Shown: positions 29,490 to 41,174, numbered from the stretch's first letter. The stretch is DNA of 64,000 nt from Agarophyton chilense (GCA_030374765.1 JARGXX010000008.1:372001-436000); one strand, 5' to 3'. Made by a program: numbers and translations. Notes: generated by a model not told the origin, from the letters alone.

Positions 29490-29591
29490 ATTTGTTTTGA
29501 GTTCAGCAGTGGGAAGTCCAAACTATTTGTCGGCAAAGGCTCACAGCTTGTTGAGTCAGAGAAATGTTTGTGGATCCATGGTTTCGCGATT

Positions 29592-29599
29592 CTTAAATA
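29592..29599 (-). promoter_or_regulatory. TATA-like box of paralogue 1
   Basis: TATTTAAG on the minus strand, spaced to the ATG like the TATA boxes of the two other secreted genes. Confidence 0.5.
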
Positions 29600-31706
29600 G
29601 ATACGGCAACCCCTTTCTGTTAGACGGGACAGCAAGGAAGTTCACCACAGTTGGACTCCTATATCGAAGAACAAGCGGTATGCAGAGAAGGGAGCATGGG
29701 TGCATCCTTAGATGAATGCAGAAGTCGCACACAAGGTTTCATATTTGGAACCAGTCAGTAAGTAAGCCTGACGGGATGCACTGGAACAGTTTGAATGCTC
29801 CACCAAAGTTCTCTAACGACTGCTTCGATGTAAAACAAGGATTTCTAATATTCATGGAATCTTTGAACCAAATTTGGGGTCTTGCTGCTAAAGCGAGCTC
29901 CACTGCAACGGTTATCACAGATTGTTGTACAAGTTTCAATCTCTGGATTGTGCAACAAGAGGGGTTCCGTTCGGCACAATCTGCCTACAATGTTTGTACC
30001 GGATGCCTCCAAGGAAGCAAAAAAATACATCTTTAAGACACCACACCACACTCTGTGGTCTCTCTGTAAGAACAAGTTGTTGATGCCTTTCGTATGTAGC
30101 GCGGCTGGAAGCATGGTGGGAAGCACAGCTGTTTAGATGTGTACGCGAAGTTGTGTTGCTTAGTGCCACACGACCTAAAAGTATTGGAGAACAGAAACAC
30201 TTACAGCAAGCTCATTTGACCTGTTGTGCTGGTACTAAATGGGTTCAGAGAAAGGTTTGATGGAGTTTTGGGAAATCCCAATTCCACTCAAGATGAGACA
30301 ATTGCCTGCGATAACTGGTACTGTCGAACGCACCAAGGAGGAAAATGAACAGTAGATTGCGTTTCCCACACGTATGTGTAATTCGAAAGAGAGATTCGTG
30401 GGAGAGGAAAAGGCTTTCCACGGGTACCGAGAAGTACCGGTTTTCAGAAGGATTTTTGCGTCATCCCTGCTGGTTCAGTCCTGTTGCATACCTCCACGCC
30501 TGAACGACATTCGTTTCTTTGTCTTCCCCAAACATACTTTCCAGACTATGCGTCCTTCAATTAACACCGGTATGACAGCGATGGTCTGGGCCCTCCAGGA
30601 TGCTACAATGTGTAGTCCAACAATTCCAAACCCTGGTCGAGATCTGAAAGCGACGCCAAGGAAACAAGGATGCAAACATACAGTACAGAACCAAGGTTGA
30701 GCTGCGGGAATACGAGTGCACTGCTGGACGGCACATGTGCGTCACTGACTTCAAGCTGGAGATTGGTGGAGTGAATGACATGCAGTCTCGTCTGTGTTTT
30801 CAACCAAGCCCGTCCCGTTGTGTCAGGGGAACTGCCACACGGTCTTTCTTTGGAAAAATACTGTCTCGTGAAGGCAAACATGCAAGCTCTGTGCATCTTG
30901 ACATAAACTGAACTCTGGGACGAGCAACAAAACGCTTGTCAACTGCAATACAGACCAGATCATACAAACAGAACCGCCCTGTCTCGATTTTTTTCTGAGC
31001 TCTGCTCTTACGCAACGTAGCACTGTGTATCTGTCTGACCGTGCTAGTTGATCATGATCTTCTGCACACCTTCATGCATATAGCAAGAGCATTGTTGTCA
31101 TAAGGGGGGGCGAATAAAAGAAAAAATGAACTCAACCCAGCTTCATCCTCATTCATATCAAAGCTCCAGATCATATCGCAATTGTTTTATTGCAGATGGC
31201 TGTTGTCTTGTTGGAAGTATGAAGTGTTTTGGTTATTGTGCTGGACTCAAAATTGGTGTTGGAGGTGTATAATGGCCACTTGAGACGTTCTTGGTTCCCC
31301 TTTCTCCGAGCCTATGATATTTAGCAGTTAATCGAAAGCATTTCTGTTAGTCGGGCTACAGAACTTTTATCCTGCTCCTACTTTTGTACAAGCAGATGCT
31401 TTGAGTATTGTTGTGCTGTATCACCCTTTTTGATATGAATCTGACGAAGAAAAAGGAAGCAAGGGAGTCTTATGGTTGTCGACGTTGCCTTAGTGCCACG
31501 GACTTCACACAAATATCCTGTATTGTAAGAACACGGAATTAGGTAAGCTTTGTGTACTTTTGTTTTGTTGATCCTTTACTATCCAAAACACAATGATACC
31601 TCTATCTTTGTCATCATTCATAGAGAGCATGCAAGCCTCAGCATCCAGTTCACGTTATTGATCTTGATCCTGCTTCATATGCAGCCGACGTTGAGCGATA
31701 AAATGG
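29600..31706. other. Intergenic region between the divergent paralogues
   Basis: About 2.1 kb with no assigned gene. An open plus-strand stretch at about 30648-30911 without a good start encodes TKVELREYECTAGRHMC and CFQPSPSRCV. It might be an exon or a decayed relative of the secreted genes. Antisense frames at 29716-30036 and 29845-30126 are uninformative. Confidence 0.3.
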
Positions 31707-31714
31707 TATAAAAG
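31707..31714 (+). promoter_or_regulatory. TATA box of paralogue 2
   Basis: TATAAAAG, 89 bp between its end and the ATG at 31804. It is identical to the box at 26343-26350. Confidence 0.75.
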
Positions 31715-31803
31715 CTGTACTATGGACCAGATTCTTTCTCATCTTCGAGGCCAACCTAACTGACTAGAACCCGACTCCCGACTCCCCCATCTGTCAGCCA
31801 ACC

Positions 31804-32481
31804 ATGATGAAAACCTTCTTCGTTTCCGCCGTCTTGATTTTGGCCGCATGTGCGGTCGCAGTTCCATACCCTGTTGACATGTGCCCCAACCGTTGCAATC
31901 TCGACAGGTCTCTTTCCGAAACTGAATGCAATCATCCGGTCACTCGCGGTGTTTGTAGCGTCTCTTCTTGCACAACCCCCCAGAACCAGAATGGATTTGC
32001 TTGCGAAATGCCCGAAGACTCGTTCATCATCGCTAACGTTCACCTGTCAGCAATCGACTTGGTTCTGGAATACTCATGGAGCGGAAGTCAGTCCGATCTC
32101 GACACTAGCACTCGCTTCTTAAGAGGAAACGCTGGGTGGTCCTGCAATCCAGATACCGAATACCTTGATTTCAGTGGAGATGACACAAGCTATGGCGGCA
32201 GAGAAACCACGGTCATTGACATCTCTGGAGCTCTTGCCGATGGAAAATGGTCTGGATCTACCTCAGTCGCTGCATTTGCTGGATGGCATGGCACTGAAGA
32301 CGAGGGTGACTTTACTCTCAAGGCATCCCTACGAAGAAAGTCTGATGGTGGGATTGTTCCGGGAACTCTGCTGTCGAGCACTGTTAGCCCTGGAGCACAA
32401 CATGGATGTGCTGCAACTGAAGTTGGAACTGTCGAGATTGTCAGCGCTCAGCACCACACACGCTTCACGCTTCATGCCTAA
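31804..32481 (+). CDS. Secreted cysteine-rich protein, 225 aa (paralogue 2)
   Basis: ATG 31804 opens a signal peptide (hydrophobic VSAVLILAACAVAV, cleavage near 20). The N-terminal cysteines at about 27, 31, 42, 51, 56 and 67 share the pattern C-x3-C-x10-C-x8-C-x4-C with paralogue 1, with a longer last loop. The same later blocks recur: LDTSTRFL, AGWSCN, FSGDDTSYGG, DGKWSGSTS and SLRRKSDGG. These are conserved at the protein level while the DNA has diverged, which suggests selection on the protein. The two genes are transcribed away from each other. Function is unknown; secretion and disulphide bonding are the firm predictions. The open frame is complete. Confidence 0.88.
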   Translation: MMKTFFVSAVLILAACAVAVPYPVDMCPNRCNLDRSLSETECNHPVTRGVCSVSSCTTPQNQNGFACEMPEDSFIIANVHLSAIDLVLEYSWSGSQSDLDTSTRFLRGNAGWSCNPDTEYLDFSGDDTSYGGRETTVIDISGALADGKWSGSTSVAAFAGWHGTEDEGDFTLKASLRRKSDGGIVPGTLLSSTVSPGAQHGCAATEVGTVEIVSAQHHTRFTLHA

Positions 32482-33659
32482 GATTCTTTCCTTTCGCGCA
32501 ATGTGAGGGTCGGAGTGACATGAAATGTATCTATGAGACAGAAAAAGCCCTGTGCTTCCGCTACGCGCTACCGGTAGAGAACCAAGTATACAGACACTGC
32601 CTGATTAATACTTAGAACTATTATTATGCATGACTCCCAGTCTCTAGCCTGTTTCACAAAGTTGTTGTTTAAAAAACTCGGTGGATTACTGTCAGCTGCG
32701 GAACTTCATTTATGACTGACATTTGTACAGTAGCAACCCCCAGAAGGGAACGCTTAATTTTTGCGCAACGAGTAGTTGTGTTGACGTGTAGCGGTTTGCT
32801 CTCGTCGCCGTGGACGGCACGGCACAGTAGCGCTCTGTATGTATTCTATAATTGCTCGCATATTTAACAGTTCTTCAAAAGCAAATGCATGTCCTCATCA
32901 CTTCGTTATTACAGATTGAATGTTCGAGCAATTGGGCGCTGGTACTTTGTACCAGATATGTTGCTTTTCTTGAAAAAATCACGGATCAGTTCAGAAAAAT
33001 TCTGATATACCTATTCAAAACGTACCAGTCGATGTCTTTATCAGAAAACTCTTTTCATTTCACGAGTAGCACAATAGCTTTGGAACACAGAAGGTCTCGC
33101 GAAAGATTGGCCGTCCCTTTCCGGCTGGAGAGAGAGAGTCGGTTGTTTTTTTATAGTTTGATGAAGCACGATCTGCTATAGTGCGGCTGCAACTAAAGCT
33201 TTAAGCAAGAGCAGAGAGCCTAGGGTAGAAAGATGGTTAAAGTTGTTTTGTTTTACTCAGTACAATCTTGATGATCTCGAATCTATTTCAAGGTTGAACT
33301 GCAAACAATGCTAAATCAGTTCACATTAAGACCAAGTAGTGCAGGGGGTCTACCCTTCCACCACGCAAATCTGCGAGCGAGGTACGCAAATTCAATGTCG
33401 GCAGTGTACCTCTAATCAGGCTTTCCGACGAGATACATACCAATACTTCCATCATCCCTCTCTTCGCGTTTAAATTCTTCAAGCCCTAAATTATTTCGGT
33501 GTTCGAGAAAACGTGGTTCTTTTTAACGGCTTATTCATTATATCCGCCACCATAGACTTCGAGCTGCAGTGCAGAACCGAAATGACACCGTCTTCAACAG
33601 CCTGCTTAACACAATAACAACGGAGATCCACACACATGCTTCGCTTTTGAGAATTCGTC
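32482..33659. other. Unassigned DNA
   Basis: No recognisable gene. A 109-codon plus frame at 32852-33181 has no known motif. The first part is the 3' flank of paralogue 2; no AATAAA was seen in the first 200 bases. Confidence 0.3.
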
Positions 33660-35321
33660 CAGTATATGGCCCCCTAGTTATCCGGATAGATTATTGTAGG
33701 CTATTTGAGGCTAAAACCAATCTCCAAAAGCAATTTGCGTACCCATATGACTTCACGAACGCATTCAGATAAAGGAATAAACTCGGCTTCTGATGTAGAC
33801 AGAGCGATACTCTTCTGTTTCATCGTTTTCCAAGATACCAAACAGCCTGAAAAGTATACTAGAAATACTGTAACACTTACGGTCAGTTGTGTCTCCAGCC
33901 AAATTTCTATCACACTAGGCCTCCTATACTTTCTGTGTTTATTGCAGTGAAAAGGGTTTTTTAATGAGCATTCTTTCGTACCATTGATGTATCGTAGAAT
34001 GCGTTTCAGGGCAACTCAGTCAATCTGTGTGGCTATAAGTTCCTTTCTGCTCAAGATGTTAACTGTAAGAATTATATCCGGTCTGGTATGAGAGAATAAA
34101 TACAACATACATCCGATTATTTCTCTGAAAAGGTCCTGATTGCTCAAGTCCAGTAGCACTGAATCCTTCTGAAGCCTTTTGGGAAGCATTGGAATTGTCA
34201 CAGGATTACACTTCTGCGTAGATCATGCTTGCGAGAAGGTATCAATCATAGCTGGTTGCGGAAGTAGGATTCCACTCTTTCCTTGAATGTATATTAGGGC
34301 AAGGAATGATTTCACCGGGCCCAGGTCTTTCATTTCGAAGACTTGCATGAGTTCTTTCTTTACTTCAAACACCGTCCCAATTCAAATAGATTCTACTTAG
34401 GCATCGTCAGCTTATACGAGAATCAACACCTTAGCACTGCCTTTTCGACGCCAAAGTATACATTCATAAGAGCTAGTCGGCCAGTAAACAAGACTTTGTA
34501 GCGCATGCTCCCAGATTAGGGCAAGTTCTCCAATCCATAATTAGTTACATTAATAAAAGCGCTTCGCCCTTTCTTAGACTTAAATTAAGTCCAGGGGGCT
34601 GCAACATATAGATATGTTCAGAAGAGCTAAGTATTCTATTCAGCAAGGCAGACTTTACGCCCACTTAATAAGATTTGTAAGCTATGCTCGCCAGAAGTGC
34701 AATCTCGATCCGCACGCTTACAAAGCCAACCACAAAAGCAAAGATACCGCCAATGTTCTGCTGCTGACGATCTTTGGCTACTCTTCTGGCCTAATTTCAG
34801 TCAAACGACCCATCAGCCATACGTTTCTAGACATAAAAAAATCTTGACTGGATGGATTTCTTGACAGGAAGAAGCCAAACAATCTTCAATGTCTCAATTT
34901 TTTGGAGAGTACCCAATTATGCTTCGATTTCATCGCTCCACCATGAGCTGTTAGGGGATGTCAACTTTTGGTCAATGTTTGGGGTGCATGCTGTTCTTGA
35001 TTGCCAGTATTCTGAATACCGTCTGCCAGGGATGATGTCTTATTATTGTCTCGGCTCCTTCCTGGCTCTCTTCGGGGATTTACGTTCCGGATAACGTGTA
35101 ACAAATTCTTGTAACTGCTCTACGGTCATTGGTTTAGCCTTTGAATAAGGTTTCTTAGATTGATGATCTCCTGGTTCGTGGAACTCTTTCTTTGTGCCTT
35201 CTGTCGGTGTAAGAGGCTCTGCCGTATCTCTTTGTGTAGCTGAATTTTCGTTTTCGTCATCTTTGGTGGCTTCGTCGTGTACATCCTGTTCTTTGTCTTC
35301 TTCATCTGCAAGAATCGTCAT
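33660..35321 (-). mobile_element. Ty1/copia element remnant, family B (linker, RT, RNase H)
   Basis: Read on the minus strand from 35321: an acidic integrase-RT linker (35321-35043) and an RT start (DEIEA, then TLQKIETLKI). A decayed RT (about 34850-34560) matches the plus-strand copy at 2123-2482 in base blocks. Then come FEMKDLGPVKSFLALIY (about 34345), MLPKRLQKDSV and TRPDIILTVNILS (34201-34016), and RNase H with SIALSTSEAEFIPLSE (33913-33701). Stops and shifts occur throughout. The start abuts the LTR of a family A copy. Confidence 0.75.
35043..35321 (-). pseudogene. Family B integrase-RT linker, 92 codons
   Basis: A strongly acidic then basic, low-complexity frame (DEEDKEQDVHDEATKDDENE at the start, KSPKRARKEP near the end), as expected for the copia linker between integrase and RT. 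It stops just before the RT opening. Alone it would not be recognisable; position decides. Confidence 0.5.
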
Positions 35322-35331
35322 ATGTTTTATT

Positions 35332-35598
35332 TGATAGATTAAAGTACACTCAAAGGCGAGTGATTCTGTGACGTGTTGACTTGAGTTCGTTTTTCTAGAC
35401 TCAATCTATGTTCTTTTGTTCTTTTATATTGCTTTAAAGCACTACTTAATTGTTTTAGACGCATATCATTTTGTTTCAAGATAGTGCTTGCCTTTTTTAC
35501 ATTAAGTTCTATAGAAGCTTCTAGAGTCTTCTACATACTTCTATTACATAAAGCAGTTTCCAGTTGCATTCTGGAACCTTCTAGAAATTTCTACAACA
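35332..35598 (-). repeat. Copia family A LTR (inverted copy)
   Basis: 267 bp reading, on the minus strand, TGTTGTAGAAATTTC through to TATCA. It matches 3415-3682 and 20611-20879 block by block. Confidence 0.85.
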
Positions 35599-36180
35599 TT
35601 CCCTCTCAACTTTTAAACTGCTTAAGTCCAAGCATTTGCCCAAGTCGTTCGCGCTTAATTCTCTGAAGAGCCTTAGTAAAAATATCGGCTACCATGTTTT
35701 CTGTAGAACACTATTTGATTTCAATAACTTTTTATTGCACACATTCTTGAACATAGAAGTGCTTAATAGCAATGTGTTTTGATTTACCACGACTTCTTTC
35801 ATTTTTAGAGATAGATGTTGCTGACTGATTGTCTACACACATAGTTACTGGTGTTGATGTGGCGTTTTTCATTTCATAAATATATTTCGAGAGCCATTTT
35901 TCTTCTTTAAGTGCTTCGCATAATTCAATCAATTCGGCTTCTGTAGTTGATAAAGAAACACAGTTTTCTTACGGCTGCTCCACGATAGTAAACAATTTCC
36001 ATAGTAGCTGGCATATTCTGAAATTGATTTTCGCTCTTCTGTATTTCCCTAACTTGCATCACTGAATACTTTTAGTGTTGCTTTCTTTCCACGTATATAA
36101 AAGACACAAATCTTTTGTTTTCTGTATGTCGCGAAATACTCTTTTGCAAGCAGACCAATGTTCATTAGAAAAATATCAGA
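35332..36180 (-). mobile_element. Copia family A 3' fragment with LTR
   Basis: The minus strand carries an RNase H end (36180-35732: TLKVFSDAS, TEERKSISEYASYYGN, then SKHIAIKHFYVQECVQ). The pol tail follows (TENMVADIFTKALQRIK), then a purine-rich GAGAGGGA tract and an LTR. RNase H carries at least two disruptions. It parallels 20100-20879 in order and sequence. Confidence 0.82.
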
Positions 36181-36899
36181 GTATTGGCTTAGAATTGCTT
36201 TGAAGCAATATTGTTTCGTTTGCCCATCTGTGACAGCCGATGAAGAAGGCGTTATCTCCTGGCCAGAGACGGTGCAGCAGTACTTGTTGCGCAGACATTT
36301 GACATCAAACGCAATACGACAAGGGATTCTGTACCTAAGAGAAGTCAGCCAAAAGTCTGATGAAGGCGAAGCTGAGTCACCTCAACACTTATTAAAGCTT
36401 CAACCGATGCAGAAACGCCCACACGACGGATAGCAAAATCACCTTCTACAGCAATGGGTGAGATCCGAGAATCAAATCTTTTATAGCTCGATACCGAAAA
36501 AGGAATGTAAATGTCTCCTTTTTGGACTTGGTTTAGTTTGCTCAAGCTGATGGGGATACGGTAAGCATGCGTTGTCACCCCAGTCGCTCAGTGGTTTTTG
36601 TTACCTCTACTAGTAAAAATAGAAGCTATGCAAGAGTCCATTCGCGCAGAAAACTGCTTCATATAGAATCTCCAGTGGACGCCGAAGACTCGTCATTGGC
36701 CCCAGTAAAAGGTAATCTGTAGGAGGAAACGGTCTATTTAATGGAATATCCGGGCTCACCGGTACCCGCAGTCGACTTTAAACACTCTGATTCTCAACTA
36801 CTAGAAGCCCTTATGGCATTGGAGGGCCGTCGCTCCATGTAGCGTCTGCATACGGTACCCCCACAAGGAGAATAGAAAAAAACGGGGAACCCGTATGTG
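36181..36899. other. Unassigned DNA upstream of gypsy element E
   Basis: No gene recognised. The 5' LTR of the gypsy element should lie here or be missing; no sequence here repeats in the 3' flank at 42.2-42.4 kb. Confidence 0.3.
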
Positions 36900-36939
36900 G
36901 GGATATTCGTACGGCTCAACGTTCACAACCTATTTGTGC

Positions 36940-37095
36940 CAATCTTCGCGACGGCTTGATTTGCTATTCATATTATCGAAAAAATCATTTAGTTGTTAAA
37001 TGCACGTTTCCTGAAAAGGACTTAAATGGCATCACAACGAATTATGAAGCACTTTCGGGAGAAGAGAGAAGCTGCTTACCGGCCAGCATGTAATG
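36940..37095 (+). pseudogene. Element E gag zinc knuckle
   Basis: The frame DGLICYSYYRKNHLVVKC followed by NYEALSGEERSCLPAS fits the end of a gypsy gag. The second cysteine of the C-x2-C-x4-H-x4-C knuckle is replaced by Tyr. It stops at TAA 37091-37093. Confidence 0.6.
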
Positions 37096-37417
37096 GAGAG
37101 AGAAAAGGTGGCTTTCTCAGACAACCATGCACAAAAGAGACCAGCTTATTCTCAGAGTGCTGAAATGATGCAACCCGGATCTTCAGTAGGATGGCTCGTC
37201 ATGAAGGCGAATCAGAAGTAACAGCCGGTGAACTAAGTGACAGAGCCTTTAGAGGGTCGGCACTATTCAGTCCCGTAGTTCTAACCAGAGAAAGCTCTCC
37301 TCGCTGCTTTCACGCTCGGAAGCGAAAGATTCTATTGAGGCCTCCTGAATGTCCATTGAACGGAAGTAATCCCCGATTGAAAAACGAGTACAGTTTGAGT
37401 TTCATTTATATCTTCTT

Positions 37418-37864
37418 TTGAATCGTTATACTTGTCCGTCAAAACAAGAAGGAAACCTCAAGGTAATGATAAAAAGGAGTTGTAAGGTATATGCCGACAT
37501 CGGCTCCAACAGGAATCTGTTGACTCGTCGATTGACAATCCTGGATACATGTACTGGGCCGAACTTTATTAAGGAATCAGAGCTTGCTCCTGGTGACTTG
37601 GAATGTATCCAATATGGTCCGTTGCGGGATATCCGGGATGCCAATAAGAATGCTGTGAGGAGACTGGGATTAGTTCGACTCGTAGTAGGATTAAGCTTTT
37701 CAGTCCTGGTGGAATTCATCGTATGTAAAACGTCAGCTATAGCGGTTGTACAGGGATTGAATTATAGTGACAGGTTTGTCAAAGCGATTCGCCCGCGAAG
37801 AAAACTAGTGGAAGTAGATAATGGGTCCACGGTCCCAATTGTTCCCAAGCAGCAACGGCGATGA
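37418..37864 (+). pseudogene. Element E protease
   Basis: ILDTCTGPNFIKESEL (about 37538-37585) corresponds to the D-T-G-A active site with altered residues. FVKAIRPRRK and DNGSTVPIV near the end match the region before gypsy RT. The 148-codon frame is open. Confidence 0.65.
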
Positions 37865-38567
37865 CCCAAACCACACCCATTCTCACCATCTCTGTAGTAC
37901 GATACATCCTAACGACGTGTCTCGTTGAAAATATGAGTTATGGAGACTGTAATGCTGAAGGCTCAGACCCAAACCTGGGTTCAAGTTAGAAGGCAGCAAC
38001 ACTGACTCGTGGTAATCCAACCTAATACTAGGATGTAAGAATCTTGTAGATTGCTGGTCACTAACGTCATTGTTCAGGTTAAACATCGTAAACCCTTTCG
38101 GGTACTGTTGATGAAAATTACTGAAATAGATTATCAGATACTGAAGAATCATGATGTTGCAACAGCTTTATCTCACACCATAATGGTAGTCACTACTCTT
38201 CTTTCTACTGCAGAAGTATTAGGATTAACCCATGTCAGTGCCACAGACTAAAGAATCTCAAAATCCGTCTGGATTTCAATTGTTAGCCGCAAACATTTCA
38301 GAGAGCCTGTTAAAGAAGCTAGGTTTATCACATGTGTCGAAACACTACAGAACCTAGGTCAAGGTAATGCTTCGGAGGTATGCCTCCATGTAGACTGGGA
38401 AGTAAGAAAATTCTTCACTATGAAACATCATATCGATTTGGTTCCAGATTCTCGGACACCCTACAAAGGGACCTCGAACTTTTCAAATTGAGGAGAAATT
38501 TGTCAACACGGTGCTGAAAAAAGAACTCATATAAGCAGCTTAATCTACTTCGGCTTCACAAGTAGTT

Positions 38568-39089
38568 ATGGTTCCAAAACTGGATGGTTCTTTACGATTC
38601 TGTATCGATTTTCGAAAACTGAACGCAGGGACTGTTCGTGAAACATACCCGTTGCCCCGAATGGAAGTATTTGTTGACAGGTTAGGCGAAGCAAACCTGT
38701 TCACCACGTTGGATGTCATCTCTGGTTGTTCGCAGATGTTCGTGGCAGAAGGAGACCAGGATACAACCGCGTCTTCATGTCATGCCAGTCTCTGCTGTTT
38801 AAAAGGGATTCCATTTCGCTTAACCAACGCACCAGATACTTTCCAGCTTACTCTGGACATCTTGCTTTCAAGCTATAAGTGGAAGACTTGTTTAGTCAAT
38901 TTGGATGATGTGATTATCTTTCCCAAGATAATGAAAGCCATTTACGGCATATCGAGGAGATCATCAAAGCACTGCAGAATGCAGGTTTCACCTTCAAGTT
39001 CAAGAAGTGCGAATGGTTTCCTGGCCCTGTCAAGTAAGTACTTGGGACACGTGTTACAGCTGGGGAAGATTTCTGTTCAGGAAGCCTAA
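38568..39089 (+). pseudogene. Element E reverse transcriptase
   Basis: MVPKLDGSLRFCIDFRKLN, TYPLPRMEVFVDRLG, FTTLDVISGC (catalytic D) and PFRLTNAPDTFQ are standard gypsy RT motifs. The catalytic box reads NLDDVIIF, with both Asp intact. The frame ends at 39089 after a frameshift; CEWFPG-type sequence and YLGHVLQ follow in shifted phase. Confidence 0.85.
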
Positions 39090-39300
39090 ACAGCGGCCCT
39101 CGCCGAAGCTCAACCTCCGTCTACATAGACGCAATTATGCTGGTTCCTGGACTTACGTAACTTCTTTCGACGAATTGTGCCACAAAAATCACACACATCG
39201 GCACCACTCAGCGCAATTTTTCGTAAGGGACAAACAAAAAAGCTGAAAAAATTCAGACTAAATGATTGGGAAGTGTTTTGAAAGCTGAAAATAAACATAA

Positions 39301-39720
39301 TTGCAGTTCTATTGCTTGCGCTTAAGTCCATATTCTACCATATTTAGTGGATACCGTCTTCAACAAGTACCAAATAGGGTATTTCCTTTTCCAAAAACCC
39401 TTTATGTTGAACGCAACCCCATTAATTACTGGTCAAGATCGCTGAAAATAGCTGTGAAGAAGTATTCAGTTTCAAAAAAGGAATGCCTTGCAGTCGTCTG
39501 GCCACGAACCATTTTTGTACCATACTTACAAGGAGGACAGTTTATCTTCGACACGGATCAACCGTCACTACTATTATTACTATCAATCATAGACCCCTCC
39601 GGTCGTCTTACAGGATGGCGTTTAGGCCTTTTTGAATTCGATTTTGAAGTGGAGTAAAAATAGGGAATAGTTTATGTCCATGCTGACGCGCTATCGCGAC
39701 TCAAAATATTTGGCCAAACC
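39301..39720 (+). pseudogene. Element E RNase H
   Basis: NYWSRSLKIAVKKYSVSKKE and CLAVVWPRTIFVPYLQGGQF give the region of the catalytic Glu. FDTDQPSL carries an Asp in the THDHxxL position. LTGWRLGLFEFDFEVE and HADALSRL (shifted frame, about 39683) end the domain. Confidence 0.8.
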
Positions 39721-39778
39721 GAAGAAGAAATCTAGAAAGAGATACTTTCCTTTAGCATCAATAGCCATTCACAATGTT

Positions 39779-39805
39779 CGAAAGAAGAAGAAGAAGAAGA
39801 AGAAA
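39779..39805 (+). repeat. (AAG)n microsatellite
   Basis: About seven AAG units within the RNase H-integrase spacer of element E. Confidence 0.9.
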
Positions 39806-40023
39806 CATTTGGTGATTATTCGGATGCAGACCCAATTCTTTCATTGGCAGATACTGACCCTTCCGATCAACACGAACTAATCTCGGGCACCGAGCTTAAT
39901 GAACAGTACATCGAAAACGTTTAGGCGTTGATACGCTCTCGTTTTGACTGGGTGGATGATCTCTCTTTTTCATTGGATTAAAGAGGAACACTATTAAAAC
40001 ATGTCAAACAGCATGACCAAATC

Positions 40024-40732
40024 GTGATTTTAATCGTCTTGAAGAGTCGAGTACTTCATCCTGCGCACTATAGCAGACTTTTTGGTCATCCAGGAGGTTC
40101 GAAGTTTTTCATGACTCTAAGAAGGGGTTTTCATTGGCCTTCATTGGCAATAGAATTCCATGTTACAATTAAATTGTGTACGAAATGTGCGAAGAATGGC
40201 GTGAAGCTTTACAAGAAGCGGAAAACGATGACGTCGTTCCCTAGCGAAAGCGCCTCTACAATACGTCGGAATTGACATCGTAGGGGTATTGATTCGCTTA
40301 AGGGGAAACTCTTGCTCCCTGTTCGTAGTCAAATACAGCTTCTCGAAGCCAGTGCGAACAGTACCACTAAAGCAAATCACTGCAGCAGTAATCAAACTGG
40401 CTTTTATCGAACACTTGGTTTTCGTATATGGTCCACCAGAAGTCCAGTTATCAGATAATGGGACGCAATTCGTCGCCCAGTTCTTTTAGAATGTTTTCCC
40501 CATTCTAAGCATTCGAAAGGTGTTTACCACGACCCACCATCCAAAATTTGACGTTGAAGTGGAGCGTTTCAAGCGCACGCTGATAGCAGCCCAACGACAG
40601 TTAATCGCAAACCACCCGAAGGATTGGAACTTCGTTACAGATACACTGTGCTATGCATACAATACGCAATTGCACACATCTATGAAGACGGAACCGATCG
40701 CCCTCATGCTCTCACGTAAACCTTCGGCCTAG
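40024..40732 (+). pseudogene. Element E integrase
   Basis: The zinc-binding region HPAHYSRLFGHPG to CTKCAKNG is present. In shifted frames follow YVGIDIVGV (first D, about 40265), LSDNGTQF (second D, about 40450) and VERFKRTL (Glu, about 40563). Stops occur at about 40275, 40487 and 40731. The catalytic triad is preserved although the frame is broken. Confidence 0.8.
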
Positions 40733-40739
40733 CCCGGTT

Positions 40740-41174
40740 TTGCTAGACGAAGAGACAAGAATGGACCCGCTGACGCCGGCTAAGTACTATCTAAAATGGA
40801 GGAATGACTTGAAGGGCAAAGCGGAACAAGCTGCTGAGGATTTATTTAAAACAAATACGCGCTATACGCGAACATTTGACGCTAGAAGGCGAAAAGAAAA
40901 ATCGGAAATCCGTGTAGGAGCTCTCGTTTTCGTGCGTTTCGAAAGACCTGACAAGCAATAAGAATTTAGTTATCAATTATTGCCGATAGCAGGAGGCCCA
41001 TTTCTGATCATGAAATTTAATGATGTGAACGTAGTAATAGAGACTAGTGAGGATGTAGAAAGTGTACCGCACGATCGCGCTGATGTCGCGCCTGGCCCGC
41101 ATGTAGAAGTCCATTTATCTGGTGAACTTGATGACACAAATGCTAATGGACCAGCGAGGCCACAGCCTAAGTGA
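40740..41174 (+). pseudogene. Element E integrase C-terminal and GPY/F-like region
   Basis: PLTPAKYYLKWRNDLKGK and RRRKEKSEIRVGALVFVRF match the coiled segment and the start of the GPY/F module. LLPIAGGPFLIMKF and DVNVVIETS follow after a stop. Confidence 0.6.

Noticed and set aside
29716..30126. Opposed frames of 93-106 codons between the divergent secreted genes
   Set aside because: They overlap on both strands and neither has a signal peptide or similarity to the neighbours.
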